In this document: positions 1 through 8,647 of the stretch, in pieces | Position numbering within the stretch: position 1 is the stretch's first letter | How the letters are laid out: the number at the start of each line of letters is the position of its first letter | Virus record (IMG/VR): IMGVR_UViG_3300044951_000465 | Span: 1-43,614 of that record | From: a virus | Length of the DNA: 43,614 nucleotides | Direction: 5' to 3' (one strand) | Notes under the pieces: generated by a model | Database searches by the model: none | The model's input: the letters and a program-made list of their open reading frames with translations, nothing else | Told to the model about the DNA's origin: nothing | Made by a program: the position numbers and the translations under genes

Positions 1-308
1 ACATCAAGATCTAACGAGTTCAAAACATTGAAGATACCTAGGGCAATTTGATCAATCGGTGTTTCATAATGAATATTCTCATGGTCCATCAACTCACGAA
101 TCTGAAGTCGTTCAACGATAACGTGCACGACTTCATGCCAGAACGTTTGGTTCATCATCTCCAACGACTTGGTGTTGTCAATGCGAATCGATTCTTTATC
201 GTACGAGACTTCGCCGTAAAGATGCCCACGTACGCTGGTATGGCTAACAGCGTGCCCACCTTCAACAAAGGAAACATCGAACGGTAAACCGCAAACTTTG
301 ATCTGCAT
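1..308 (-). CDS. Putative HExxH zinc metallopeptidase, partial
   Basis: The frame starts at ATG 308 (alternative ATG 311) and runs off the left edge, so only about 102 residues are visible. An HEVVH motif lies at residues 58-62, preceded by a hydrophobic/aromatic stretch (TFW), which is the usual zinc-binding helix of small metallopeptidases; short phage proteins of this kind are common. An AGGAG ribosome site sits 7 bases before ATG 308, inside the end of the preceding gene, and the start overlaps that gene's TGA, so translation is probably coupled. The substrate is unknown. The third zinc ligand cannot be assigned because the C-terminus is missing. It could be a SprT- or ImmA-like domain or an inactive relative. 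Confidence 0.6.
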   Translation of the reverse strand, partial: MQIKVCGLPFDVSFVEGGHAVSHTSVRGHLYGEVSYDKESIRIDNTKSLEMMNQTFWHEVVHVIVERLQIRELMDHENIHYETPIDQIALGIFNVLNSLDLD

Positions 309-1201
309 CATTTAACTCCTGGGTAAAGTGAACGAGGGCGACCTTCTCCATTCTTGACACGTATCATCTTATCGAATTCGCAACAGCAATTTTGAACATT
401 GTGAACAGGTAGTTTCCAATCAAGTTCTTTAATCAATAGATCTTGCAACACTAGCATTTCCTTCAACCCTTGATCTTGGCGTAAACCTTTCTCAAGGGGT
501 CTCCCGTGAATGCGATTCAAGCCACGAATTGAACCGGGACCGAGAGGTGCCCAAGTCCACCAGTCTGGTGCATCTTTGAGTTCAGATGTGAACTTCAGAT
601 CGGCAACCACTTGTCCTGCCATAAAACTACCGAGGCCGTCGAATTGGCGCAAGTGATTCCAGTAACTTTCGAGTGATTCTTGACTATCATTGTTCTTTGC
701 ATCGAACGAAAGAGCTACGGTCATAGGAGCACGCCCACGTTCCCAAATAGGTGTCAACACGCGGTCAAGAATATAATCAATCTTGTCCATACTTACACCA
801 TTGGTTGAAACAAGATATGCGCCTGTGAAGATCTTAGCACCTAGTCTATCGCGATAAACTTTTAACTGATCTCTCCAAAGTTCTTTTAATTCAGGCCAGA
901 ATGTTTCTTTCTCACCTAATCGATATTTCGGAAAACCGATTAAATCTAACGTCGGAGGCCAATTGAACAAACGTGCAACGATCATCGCAAACCACATATT
1001 CGGATGCGGGTCGTTTGGCTTAATCCAGTTTTCAGTGATCCACTTGCTGACCGTATCATCTTCACGTTTCACGTTACAGAACTTGTAAGTCTGTAAAATA
1101 GGATCGTTAGTCCACGGTTTTGGCGCACCCGCTTCTTTCTTGACACGAATTGCTTCACGTTCTTTTACCCAATAAACGAACAACTCTTCCATTTCAGTCA
1201 T
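308..1201 (-). CDS. Predicted thymidine hypermodification protein (5-hmdU DNA kinase helical domain / aGPT-PPlase-like)
   Basis: A 297-aa protein. The N-terminal block reads FVYWVKERE (residues 8-16), then PKPWTNDPILQ (27-37), then FCNVKREDD (41-49). I recognise this signature from phage proteins tied to thymidine hypermodification (the clade called aGPT-PPlase or 5-hmdU DNA kinase helical domain). A glycosylase-like helix-hairpin-helix stretch follows at about 189-204 (GLGSFMAGQVVAD), then GPGSIRGLNR at about 221-230. The frame is open to an earlier ATG at 1237, but ATG 1201 overlaps the exonuclease stop as ATGA and has AGGAG 7 bases upstream, so I prefer 1201. No P-loop kinase is visible in this protein, so its exact reaction is uncertain. 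The hydroxymethyl-dUMP-forming enzyme expected in such a pathway is not in the window. Confidence 0.72.
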   Translation of the reverse strand: MTEMEELFVYWVKEREAIRVKKEAGAPKPWTNDPILQTYKFCNVKREDDTVSKWITENWIKPNDPHPNMWFAMIVARLFNWPPTLDLIGFPKYRLGEKETFWPELKELWRDQLKVYRDRLGAKIFTGAYLVSTNGVSMDKIDYILDRVLTPIWERGRAPMTVALSFDAKNNDSQESLESYWNHLRQFDGLGSFMAGQVVADLKFTSELKDAPDWWTWAPLGPGSIRGLNRIHGRPLEKGLRQDQGLKEMLVLQDLLIKELDWKLPVHNVQNCCCEFDKMIRVKNGEGRPRSLYPGVK

Positions 1202-1734
1202 TTCCATACTCCTGCCGCTTTCAGCAAACGGATACAATGTTCGGCTTGACTACGCGCATCGTCAAGTGCGTTGTGAAACGTACCAGTTCGTTCCATCTTT
1301 ACTTCAGGAAATAGATTCTTCAACGTGCGATAACATGTGTCGCCCCAATACGGCCACGGTTTTTCAAGTTTACACTTTCTGTAAGCGTTGTCAAGTATTA
1401 CGTTATCAAACGTAGCACCGTTGCCCCAGATTTTGCGGTCTTTGAAGTTATCACTATTGGCGTCAATCCATGCTGAAAAGTCTTGCAAAACCGCACCAAT
1501 CGTATAAGAAGGTTTGTCAAACTCTGCACGGGCTTCGTCGCTTTGTTTCATCCACCACATGACGGTTGAAGTTGACATTTCCATACCGACGTCAACACAG
1601 GACTGAGGGTTGACTCGCAAATAGAACGTTTCATTCGCTACACCGTCTTTGTCAAACAAAACCGCACCTATTGAAATAATGACAGCATTATTTCCAGTAC
1701 CCAATGTTTCAAGGTCAAGCATTATATTGTTCAT
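1198..1734 (-). CDS. DnaQ-like 3'-5' exonuclease
   Basis: A 178-aa protein of the DEDD exonuclease superfamily. Catalytic residues can be read directly: D7 and E9 in DLET, D110 in NGATFDN, and H154 with D159 in HNALDDA, the DEDDh arrangement. The single-domain length and the D-L-E-T-L-G start resemble phage exonucleases of the Rv2179c/RNase T-like type. It probably trims 3' ends of DNA or RNA; the substrate cannot be told from sequence. Its start overlaps the helicase stop (ATGA) and its stop overlaps the next start, placing it in one coupled operon with helicase and primase, which favours a role in replication, recombination or nucleotide recycling. Confidence 0.88.
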   Translation of the reverse strand: MNNIMLDLETLGTGNNAVIISIGAVLFDKDGVANETFYLRVNPQSCVDVGMEMSTSTVMWWMKQSDEARAEFDKPSYTIGAVLQDFSAWIDANSDNFKDRKIWGNGATFDNVILDNAYRKCKLEKPWPYWGDTCYRTLKNLFPEVKMERTGTFHNALDDARSQAEHCIRLLKAAGVWK

Positions 1735-3263
1735 TGCGAATCACCATAATAGTCGTAATATAGTTTTGAAGAAGGAAGAACGATGGTCAATTTTTCCTTT
1801 GCCCTTGTTACCCCAACATAAGCAACGCGACGTTCATTGTCTGGTTGCTTTATATACTCCTGATGTGACCTATAAGCCATGTCGCTCAATAACACAACGT
1901 GGTCCGCTTCACCACCTTTCGCTGCGTGTATCGTGCTAATAGAGCACTTTGGTGTGGCGCTTAGCCCGTGCCCATTTGCTCCCAAGCGTTGGTAATAGGC
2001 TATAAGGTCGTCCCCAATACCATGTAAACAAGCGTACCACGGTGCAATGTCTAACAGGCCAAAATTATTTCGCAGTTCTGCAAAGCTAAACAGGTCTGTA
2101 TCTTTAAGGTTAGCAACCTTGACCTTAAAACCGCGAGCTAGATATTCACCAATTCGCATATTGTCATACATTGCCTTGACTTCTGCACCTGTTGCCATTT
2201 CAGCTTTACGCAACTTCTCCACACCTTCAATCGCCTTAATATGTGCCGAACGTACTGATGAGAAGCCGTATTTGTTTGTATAAGGGATTCCCATCCGGTG
2301 CATGTAATCTTGTACCTTCCTTGCAAGGTAGGTGTTGCGAACAAGGAATAGCGTACTTTCCTCTACTACCACAACTTCTTCTAGCGAAGTCATGAAATTG
2401 ACTTCACCTTCTGAATCACGCGGGTCAAACGGTTTGTCAAAACGATTCTCAATCTTTTGAACAATACCATTGGCAATTTCATGAACAGAACGCGGCAAGC
2501 GGTATGACTTGCTAAGAATTGTTTTGTCACCTTCTAGCGCCAGAAACGCATTGACATCGGCTCCACTCCACTTATAGATACTCTGATCATCGTCACCCGC
2601 AATTATTGTTTGTCGAACATTACCGTAAGCGTGCTTCAAAACAGACCATTGGAGTGAAGACAAGTCCTGTGCTTCATCAACAATAACCTGTCTTGCCGGC
2701 GAGGGGTCGCACATTGCAATATAGGCCGACAACATGTCGGTGAAGTCCATGACATACTTGCTGGATTTGAAGTCTTGATAACCTTCTTGGAAGCGCTCTA
2801 GTTCTTCCCACTCGCATTCGTGATAATTCTCTTCCCACACTTCTTTAAGAGGGCGTTGTGTGACACGCGCAAGATTATCCAAGAATAATAATGTATCACC
2901 TTTTTCACTTCCAACAGGTACACCTTCAGATTCATCCCAAGTCCCTTCAAATCGATAACCCAACCATTCTCCAAGTTCCCTATAATGCTCCTTACCAACA
3001 ACGTCACTCTTACCTATACCGAGTCCAGCGAAACACATTGCATGAACTGTTTTGAACATTGGTAACTGACGCGGCTTCAGATTGAACTTTTCACCCGCCC
3101 GTCCCGTTGCCTCTGCAATCGCCTTCTTTGTAAAACTGACAAATGCAATCCTATCAGGTGATTCCCCGGATTGCAACAACGCGTCAATCTCGCTTAACAC
3201 TTTCGTCGTTTTGCCGCATCCTGGCGGACCAAGTATTAACGACTGATTATCAGAAATCCTCAT
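1731..3263 (-). CDS. UvrD/Rep-like superfamily 1 DNA helicase
   Basis: A 510-aa protein with clear SF1 motifs: Walker A GPPGCGKTT at 12-20, motif Ia FVSFTKKA at 41-48, motif II DEAQD at 196-200, motif III GDDDQSIYKWSGA from 223, SYRL at about 253, and the C-terminal motif VGVTRAKEKL at about 483-492, with an ISTIHAAKG motif before it. It is shorter than cellular UvrD (about 700 aa), as usual for phage members. It should unwind DNA 3'-5' in replication or recombination. The start has AAAGGA upstream and overlaps the end of the primase gene by 14 bases, so the two are probably co-translated. Confidence 0.93.
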   Translation of the reverse strand: MRISDNQSLILGPPGCGKTTKVLSEIDALLQSGESPDRIAFVSFTKKAIAEATGRAGEKFNLKPRQLPMFKTVHAMCFAGLGIGKSDVVGKEHYRELGEWLGYRFEGTWDESEGVPVGSEKGDTLLFLDNLARVTQRPLKEVWEENYHECEWEELERFQEGYQDFKSSKYVMDFTDMLSAYIAMCDPSPARQVIVDEAQDLSSLQWSVLKHAYGNVRQTIIAGDDDQSIYKWSGADVNAFLALEGDKTILSKSYRLPRSVHEIANGIVQKIENRFDKPFDPRDSEGEVNFMTSLEEVVVVEESTLFLVRNTYLARKVQDYMHRMGIPYTNKYGFSSVRSAHIKAIEGVEKLRKAEMATGAEVKAMYDNMRIGEYLARGFKVKVANLKDTDLFSFAELRNNFGLLDIAPWYACLHGIGDDLIAYYQRLGANGHGLSATPKCSISTIHAAKGGEADHVVLLSDMAYRSHQEYIKQPDNERRVAYVGVTRAKEKLTIVLPSSKLYYDYYGDSQ

Positions 3264-4755
3264 GCTTTATATCCTTTGGAGGTAGGGGTAACTTCTTCTC
3301 TTTACCATTTGGGTCATACACTTCTTTCGGTACAATCCAACATTCATTTTTCCTATAATATATCGGTTTAACACCTAAGTCCATCATCAGTACCCAAACT
3401 TTACGAGCATCAAATTCAATGTTCTGCCGTTTCAAATAGTCCATAAAGTCAGAACCTCGGGTATAATAACCGTCTGGTTCATCAACCCAACGCCCGATGT
3501 TGATATCTGTTGGCGATCTTGCTGGTGGGGTTGTTGCAAAGTAACGTGTCAAGTGATCTGTAATACGATCGCTCATTCTCGTTTCTCTTGGTACTTCTAT
3601 AATCTCTATCGATGATAACTTGTTTCGCATAAACTTGTCCCATTCTTCGTTCTTCATCTTACCTGGGATCTTGTTTATGGTGTTGACGCAAACAATCTTG
3701 AAACGTTCTTGCGACAATATATCTTCTGTTTCTACTTCTGTACGCACACCCTCAATGGACAAAATCCACATCGGTGGCTCAGAATTCATCTTGGTTATGC
3801 TGTCTAGTGCGATACCAACATCAATGTGCTGAAAAGCATGAATTCCAAAATCTCTACCTTTACACGTCTCTCGATTACAGTTATTGCATAAAGGAACGTT
3901 GTTGCAAGTGTACGCATAATTCTTTTTCTCAAGTGACTTTACAATCGCCGTGACTTCACGATGGTTGAGTGGCGGGGCTACGAACTGATGATTGAACTCG
4001 CTGAGTTTATCTTCCCAGCTTGATTCATATTTGGCTCGGCAATAAACTCCGATATTGAACAAGACTGTGTTTCGCTCACCTTCGCCAGCTTTGGAACTTG
4101 TGATCGCTTGCAAGCAAGGCGGGCCGTCTGAAAATTCAGACATTGTTTCTGGTACTTCAAAACTGATAACATCATCAAGTCTCTTTGATTCAGCGTAATC
4201 AAGGAACTGCTCAGGTGTCGCTGGTTTTCCGTTAATAATTGCATAGCGTTCTGTCAATGCGCCCTGGAAATATGGCATATTGAGCCAATTTCCAATATCA
4301 CTTGAGTTCGCTAACTTGACTTGCTTGGGATAAAACTCACGTTCTCCAAGACCTAGAGCAAAACTGGCTTCAGCCATCTTTGCCCGCACTTCAGCGCACG
4401 ATTGAAACTCTTTGAAATACGCTGTAAGGTGTGCTCCGCCTGACTTGGTACGCAACACAACAAACGGAAGTTCTAGACCATTGACCTTAGCTTCAAGTTC
4501 AATCAGATCGAGTGGGTAGATGTCTACGTCAATTGCGCCCCAATTACAGGTCGCATTGTCAGTAATAGGGATAACGCCAAGACCTTCTTCACCGTTTAGA
4601 TGTTTGTCCCAACATCTCACATCGTAAGGTTCGCGTAAGGTTTGATTACTTGAATCCCGTTTACCGTTCTTACCAACTTTTGAGGTTGTTTTGTTTTTAC
4701 CTCTTGCCCTGTCTAGACCACCATAAAGATTGAAAAAGCGTTCTGCAAGACTCAT
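3250..4755 (-). CDS. Archaeo-eukaryotic-type primase/primase-polymerase
   Basis: A 501-aa protein. The AEP core is visible: GAIDVDIY (metal-binding D-x-D, about residues 73-80), then LRTKSGGAH (about 101-109, the S-x-H type motif), then a GNWLNMPYF segment typical of phage and TOTE-type primases. A helical PriCT-like segment (RNTVLFNIGVYCR) follows at about 230, and then a cysteine cluster CNNVPLCNNCNRETC that could bind zinc. It probably synthesises primers and may extend them; no separate DNA polymerase is seen here. The frame could begin at a GTG at 4758, but ATG 4755 with AAAGG 8 bases upstream is better. It lies directly upstream of the SF1 helicase. Confidence 0.85.
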   Translation of the reverse strand: MSLAERFFNLYGGLDRARGKNKTTSKVGKNGKRDSSNQTLREPYDVRCWDKHLNGEEGLGVIPITDNATCNWGAIDVDIYPLDLIELEAKVNGLELPFVVLRTKSGGAHLTAYFKEFQSCAEVRAKMAEASFALGLGEREFYPKQVKLANSSDIGNWLNMPYFQGALTERYAIINGKPATPEQFLDYAESKRLDDVISFEVPETMSEFSDGPPCLQAITSSKAGEGERNTVLFNIGVYCRAKYESSWEDKLSEFNHQFVAPPLNHREVTAIVKSLEKKNYAYTCNNVPLCNNCNRETCKGRDFGIHAFQHIDVGIALDSITKMNSEPPMWILSIEGVRTEVETEDILSQERFKIVCVNTINKIPGKMKNEEWDKFMRNKLSSIEIIEVPRETRMSDRITDHLTRYFATTPPARSPTDINIGRWVDEPDGYYTRGSDFMDYLKRQNIEFDARKVWVLMMDLGVKPIYYRKNECWIVPKEVYDPNGKEKKLPLPPKDIKHEDF

Positions 4756-4892
4756 CACTCGTGCCTTTGTTTTCTATGTGACCCTATGCCGGGTTTGGGC
4801 TGTTACTTTACACCCTGCCCGGTAATGCTGCAATATTCGTACGGGCTTTTCACCCGCTTGGAGATTAGTGAACCTCTAACCCTTGCACCTTA

Positions 4893-5678
4893 TTAGAACT
4901 TTTCTTTGGCTTCGTTACTTGCAGCCTCAGTTTCCATCTTGCGCTCGACCTTTGCCAGACCAGACTTGACAATATGGTTGAACGACTTGGCTTCCTCGTA
5001 CTCTGCCGTATCAGTCACCTTACCGACCATAGTGAACTTGTAACCAAACCAAGAACCCTTGTCATTAGACTGAGCAACAGTGTTGATTTTGTACGCATGG
5101 CTGAACATCGGGGCAATTTCAAACATACCTGTCGCTGGGTTCTTTTGCTTGATACCTTGCATCATCGACATCCACTGTTTGGACGCTTTGATTTGGGTAG
5201 AACTCAGACTCATGATGGCCGGTGACAACTGCCCATTGCGACGGATCAAGACATAGTGATTGCGCGTGTCATTTAGCGCATGACCATTCGGCAACAGATT
5301 ACGACCTTTTTCATCACGAGTCGTAGTGCTGCAAATTGGATCAGACGGCAAGTGCTCACCAAAGAAACCACCGCCGGATTCACGTGTACCCCATTCAATA
5401 AAGCGTTGCGTGTAATGACAGGGGATGACTTCAACACCTTCTTCACCGTAGCACTCCTGAGTGACAGAGTTGAAGAGCATACCTTCTTCAGCACCCTTGA
5501 TATATGCCCCATCAGACTTCTTGACTTGCGGGCTACCGGACTGAAGGATACTCAGGAACGGAATCGCATAACTTTCTTGCGACGTTTCCTCAAAACCACT
5601 TCCTGCATCTTGTGAATAGACATCATCAGCAATTGCAACAGCGGTATTTTCTTTTACAGCAACTTCGGTTTTCGCCAT
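4893..5678 (-). CDS. Conserved phage protein, candidate ssDNA-binding/recombination protein
   Basis: A 261-aa soluble protein without membrane segments. The pattern 'PFLSILQSGSPQV...GMLFNSVT...GVEVIPC' in the first third is one I recognise from a widespread phage family found beside replication and recombination genes; members are often tentatively called ssDNA-binding proteins, but I know of no visible catalytic motif. The C-terminus is rich in Glu and Ala (about the last 20 residues), as in many ssDNA-binding proteins. The frame is open to 5702, but ATG 5678 follows AAGGAG by 7 bases and is the likely start. It has a 148-base leader with a strong composite hairpin. The operon context with primase and helicases supports a DNA-binding role. 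Confidence 0.5.
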   Translation of the reverse strand: MAKTEVAVKENTAVAIADDVYSQDAGSGFEETSQESYAIPFLSILQSGSPQVKKSDGAYIKGAEEGMLFNSVTQECYGEEGVEVIPCHYTQRFIEWGTRESGGGFFGEHLPSDPICSTTTRDEKGRNLLPNGHALNDTRNHYVLIRRNGQLSPAIMSLSSTQIKASKQWMSMMQGIKQKNPATGMFEIAPMFSHAYKINTVAQSNDKGSWFGYKFTMVGKVTDTAEYEEAKSFNHIVKSGLAKVERKMETEAASNEAKEKF

Positions 5679-5705
5679 GATCGGCTCCTTTTCAATTGGC
5701 AATTA

Positions 5706-5820
5706 GGAGAGACTTCAAACTTGCCACAGTTTGAAGAATGGCCGTCTCTCCGGTCTGTCACACGAATCATTTAAATCCAGGCCCGTCGCAACGTCTGGAC
5801 TGACCGATCGTGTATGGTCA
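5706..5820 (-). promoter_or_regulatory. Structured 5' leader (three hairpins) of the candidate ssDNA-binding gene
   Basis: Read on the minus strand. At 5751-5706 an 8-bp outer stem (GGAGAGAC/GTCTCTCC) encloses an inner 8-bp stem (TTCAAACT/AGTTTGAA) with loop GTGGCA and an 8-base one-sided bulge. At 5798-5777 CCAG/CTGG encloses CGT/ACG, followed by ATTTAAAT. At 5820-5801 TGACC pairs with GGTCA. The composite hairpin ends 27 bases before the gene's start codon, close to the ribosome site. It could be a translational operator, an attenuator or an mRNA stabiliser; the first hairpin in transcript order could also be a processing site. Confidence 0.5.
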
Positions 5821-5826
5821 TGCTCT

Positions 5827-6336
5827 TTACTTCGAAATCACCGTCGTTTTAACGACAGAGGCTCCGAAAAAGTCAACAGGAAGTTCAAGCCCCGCCGACA
5901 TACGTTCTTTAACAAATGTCTTCAAAGTCATCGGGTGAACAGTTTCTTTGACATTAGGTACAAAACCCATGTCACTCAATAGCTCTAGAACCTCTTTAGC
6001 TAAATCGTCTTCACCCTTTCCGAAGTTAAGGTTTACCGCAGTCTTGATTATACCGTCAAGTTCGTTCTTACGTAACCACTCGAAACATTCAAACTGTTTC
6101 TCGTCGGGTATCTTAGCGTAATATTCATCCTTGATACTGACCTTATAACCGTTATCGAGTTCAAAAGAGTTGATACCCAGTTCTTGCATCATACCTGGAA
6201 CAATTTCGTACCGTTGGGCGTTCAATTGTTCTTTTAGTTCTTTTAACCTGTTTTCTGCGTATATAACCTGATTCTCAATGTCCTGCTGTAATTTCGCAGC
6301 AAAGATCAAGTCTTTTAACGTAAATTCTTTTTCCAT
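5827..6336 (-). CDS. Conserved phage protein of unknown function
   Basis: A 169-aa protein. Residues 14-45 form a probable coiled coil or long helix rich in Gln, Glu and Lys, followed by a compact region with 'ELGINSFELDNGYKVSIKDEYYAKIP' character (a beta-hairpin-like stretch) and a C-terminal part with HPMTLKTFVKERM. I recognise the combination from other phages, where it lies near replication genes, but no function is established that I can name. It has AGGTGAT upstream of ATG 6336. It sits between the 115-aa gene and the structured leader, as part of the DNA-metabolism block. Confidence 0.75.
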   Translation of the reverse strand: MEKEFTLKDLIFAAKLQQDIENQVIYAENRLKELKEQLNAQRYEIVPGMMQELGINSFELDNGYKVSIKDEYYAKIPDEKQFECFEWLRKNELDGIIKTAVNLNFGKGEDDLAKEVLELLSDMGFVPNVKETVHPMTLKTFVKERMSAGLELPVDFFGASVVKTTVISK

Positions 6337-6345
6337 TTATATCAC

Positions 6346-6693
6346 CTATGAAAGTTGACTACCCCACACTTGAATCTCAATGGGAAGATACTTCCTAGTT
6401 CTCTTGTCCCACTTGAGTACCTTGTAAAACCCACCATTTATATCTGCAACGACGGCACATACCGCACCGATAGTTATTGGATCACCGACAGGAAGAATGA
6501 AATCATTGTCATTGAAATCCTTCAACTTTTCACGTAAACTTCTAATCATCGGAACACTAAACATCATTGACTGATTATGACGCGTCAATACTTCAATCTC
6601 GCCATATTCAGCCGCTGGCGTAATATCAAACAATGGAACCGGGTTACCGTCTCGGTAGGTAATCGGTTCAGTCACGCAATATACTTTGGACAC
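6346..6693 (-). CDS. Hypothetical phage protein, GTG start
   Basis: A 115-aa protein with mixed alpha/beta character and no membrane segment. The start codon is GTG at 6693 with AGGTAAC upstream; no better ATG exists in frame before conserved-looking sequence. It ends 9 bases before the next gene and begins 67 bases after the SNF2-like helicase, where a promoter-like motif is present. I do not recognise the family. The length, ribosome site and tight packing support a real gene. Confidence 0.7.
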   Translation of the reverse strand: MSKVYCVTEPITYRDGNPVPLFDITPAAEYGEIEVLTRHNQSMMFSVPMIRSLREKLKDFNDNDFILPVGDPITIGAVCAVVADINGGFYKVLKWDKRTRKYLPIEIQVWGSQLS

Positions 6694-6725
6694 TTTGTTA
6701 CCTATACAAATACTAATGTGCAGCC

Positions 6726-6754
6726 AGTTTAATAGCTTTTAGTAGTCAATGCAA
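6726..6754 (-). promoter_or_regulatory. Candidate sigma-70-like promoter TTGCAT-N17-TAAACT
   Basis: In the 67-base gap after the SNF2-like gene, the minus strand reads TTGCAT (6754-6749), 17 bases, then TAAACT (6731-6726). It would drive the 115-aa gene and the downstream replication genes. The -10 is shared with gaps at 37.28 kb and 23.49 kb. Confidence 0.4.
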
Positions 6755-6760
6755 GCGGTG

Positions 6761-8212
6761 TTACAACGTCATCATTTCGTGACTTATATCCTTCTTGTCA
6801 CGAAGGATTTTGGTGATATATTCATCGACAGTGTTGTCAGCAATGATATCGATACACGTTACTATCTCAGTTTGACCTATGCGATGTTGTCTGTCTTCAG
6901 ATTGAGCATGTGTTCTGTAACTGAAATCTTTTGAATAGTAAATCGCAGTCGCACTGTTGGTCAAATTAAGCCCGATACCTCCGACTGAAGTATTGGCAAC
7001 CAGATACCGAACTTTTCCGGTTTTGAATAATTCAATCTTCTCTTCACGATTCTTTGTTTCGCCGTAATAAGTCACACATTCTTCACCTAACGCCTGTGCA
7101 ATTTGCTTGATATCATCAACAAAGCGACACCAAATAACCACCTGACCGCTCGTAGTTTCTAACAAGGTCATCAGGGCTTCAATGCGAGGATTATCTTTTG
7201 GATCTTTGAACAGATAGGTCAATCCTTCTGTCGTATCACCTGGAAGATAACCTGACAACACTTGCTGCAACCGCATGATCAATGTCATCTTATGCAGGAC
7301 TGTCACAGTGTCATCTTCAAGTGCTACCTTGGCTTTTAGCTTCAATTCATCGTAAATCTTGCGCTGTCGTGCCTCAAGTTCGTAATAAATCGACTGATAG
7401 ATCTTATCAGGTAGGTCTGAGTGGTCTTTCTTGAGCCGTATTGCGACATACGGTTTCATCACTTCTTTCAACTTGTCAAGATTCTTCCACTTCGGTTTGC
7501 CGTCAGCATCTTTGTCAACCAATACCGGAGCAAAACGCGCACCCTTTCGCATGATTGCCAACATTGTAGGATGCGTAGGGGGTAGAATTTCTGCGTAAGT
7601 GTGCTTGAAACTCGTAAACGACTGACCAAAAATGTCAGTGTCAAGAAACGACATCTGCGAATACAGGTCAAACACTGAATTATTGATCGGTGTACCTGTC
7701 AATATCCGCTTATAAGACGCTTTATCACCCAACTTCAACAAACGTTTTGTCCGTTTGGCATCTGGATTCTTTATTGTGTCAGACTCATCAACGACCAACA
7801 TACAATCAGTAGACTGAAGAAAGCGTGTCAAGAACTTCTCAGCATCGCTTTTATCACGGCTCAACGCTTCAATGTTCATACAAAGGACGCGTAGACGTTC
7901 TCCTGGATCAAATAAACATTCGCACGCGACCATTGACTTCTTATCACCAGAACGCCAAACTGCTACACGATAAGCCAATGTATCTGGAAAATCGTTAGGA
8001 AAGTCTTCCTTCGCCCATTTTGCATGAATGCCTTTCGGGGCAATTATCGCAACAGCGTTAATCTTTCCCTTGCTGTATAAGTGTAACGCAGTGTCATTCG
8101 TTACTTTGCTCTTCCCTAATCCCATCTCGAATAGAAGGGCGAAGTTACGCAGGTCTTTCGACAGCTCAAAGTCTTCAAGCTGATAATCACGCGGCTTGCG
8201 TTTGAAAATCAT
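6761..8212 (-). CDS. SNF2-family (superfamily 2) DNA helicase/translocase
   Basis: A 483-aa protein with motif I EMGLGKSK at 29-36, motif Ia IIAPKG at about 56, motif II VVDESD at 140-145 (DESD where DEAH is usual), motif III LTGTPINNS at 171-179, and C-terminal RecA-lobe motifs including SVGGIGLNL and RQHRIGQ (441-447). RQHRIGQ is characteristic of Snf2-type translocases. Phage members are thought to remodel or unwind DNA in replication or recombination; the exact role is not known. The start overlaps the stop of the 77-aa gene as ATGA. It lacks the extra nuclease or DNA-binding domains of cellular homologues. Confidence 0.92.
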   Translation of the reverse strand: MIFKRKPRDYQLEDFELSKDLRNFALLFEMGLGKSKVTNDTALHLYSKGKINAVAIIAPKGIHAKWAKEDFPNDFPDTLAYRVAVWRSGDKKSMVACECLFDPGERLRVLCMNIEALSRDKSDAEKFLTRFLQSTDCMLVVDESDTIKNPDAKRTKRLLKLGDKASYKRILTGTPINNSVFDLYSQMSFLDTDIFGQSFTSFKHTYAEILPPTHPTMLAIMRKGARFAPVLVDKDADGKPKWKNLDKLKEVMKPYVAIRLKKDHSDLPDKIYQSIYYELEARQRKIYDELKLKAKVALEDDTVTVLHKMTLIMRLQQVLSGYLPGDTTEGLTYLFKDPKDNPRIEALMTLLETTSGQVVIWCRFVDDIKQIAQALGEECVTYYGETKNREEKIELFKTGKVRYLVANTSVGGIGLNLTNSATAIYYSKDFSYRTHAQSEDRQHRIGQTEIVTCIDIIADNTVDEYITKILRDKKDISHEMMTL

Positions 8213-8442
8213 AGTTTAACCCTTTTGACTTTACCTGTTGTTTTCCAAGGTTCTTGGTAGACACAGATCGTTTCAATATTCGAATGAGTGGAAGTTATCA
8301 ACTTTGCTTTCTGCTCAGGGCAAATCTTATCAATCTGTTTGACTGATCTTTGCCCTACTTCATAGCCTGTAGCGTAACCAAGTAAACCAACGATCAATAA
8401 TACAAAGATCTCTATCGAGAACGCAATCCATCCTTTAACCAT
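8209..8442 (-). CDS. Small membrane-anchored hypothetical protein
   Basis: A 77-aa protein with one hydrophobic segment at residues 5-24 (WIAFSIEIFVLLIVGLLGYA) and a short soluble tail with two cysteines (C41 and C60). The start is well supported by AAAGGAGAAG upstream of ATG 8442. It is the first gene after the 0.6-kb non-coding region and is coupled to the helicase by ATGA. It may tether something to the inner membrane or act on the host envelope; nothing more can be said. Confidence 0.75.
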   Translation of the reverse strand: MVKGWIAFSIEIFVLLIVGLLGYATGYEVGQRSVKQIDKICPEQKAKLITSTHSNIETICVYQEPWKTTGKVKRVKL

Positions 8443-8647
8443 AACTTCTCCTTTAACCTATTAAACAGCATTGCCATTGTGGCACAAACCAAACGTCGCA
8501 GCAACAGTTGCTCAAACAATCGTCCTTCGACCACCCATATCGTCTCAATTCTCAAAGAAAATAATATATAATATTCTATCCCGCGACAGAGTAGATTCCT
8601 TAGCAAATGTTGCACTGCACAAACTCTTAAAACGACATTTTAGCCAA

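Noticed and set aside
4759-4892. Terminator between the candidate ssDNA-binding gene and primase
   Set aside because: Only a 4-bp CGGG/CCCG hairpin (4842-4856) and a broken 5-bp one are visible, with no T-tract.
8412-8615. 67-codon minus-strand frame starting with GTG
   Set aside because: No ribosome site, and it overlaps the well-supported start of the 77-aa gene.
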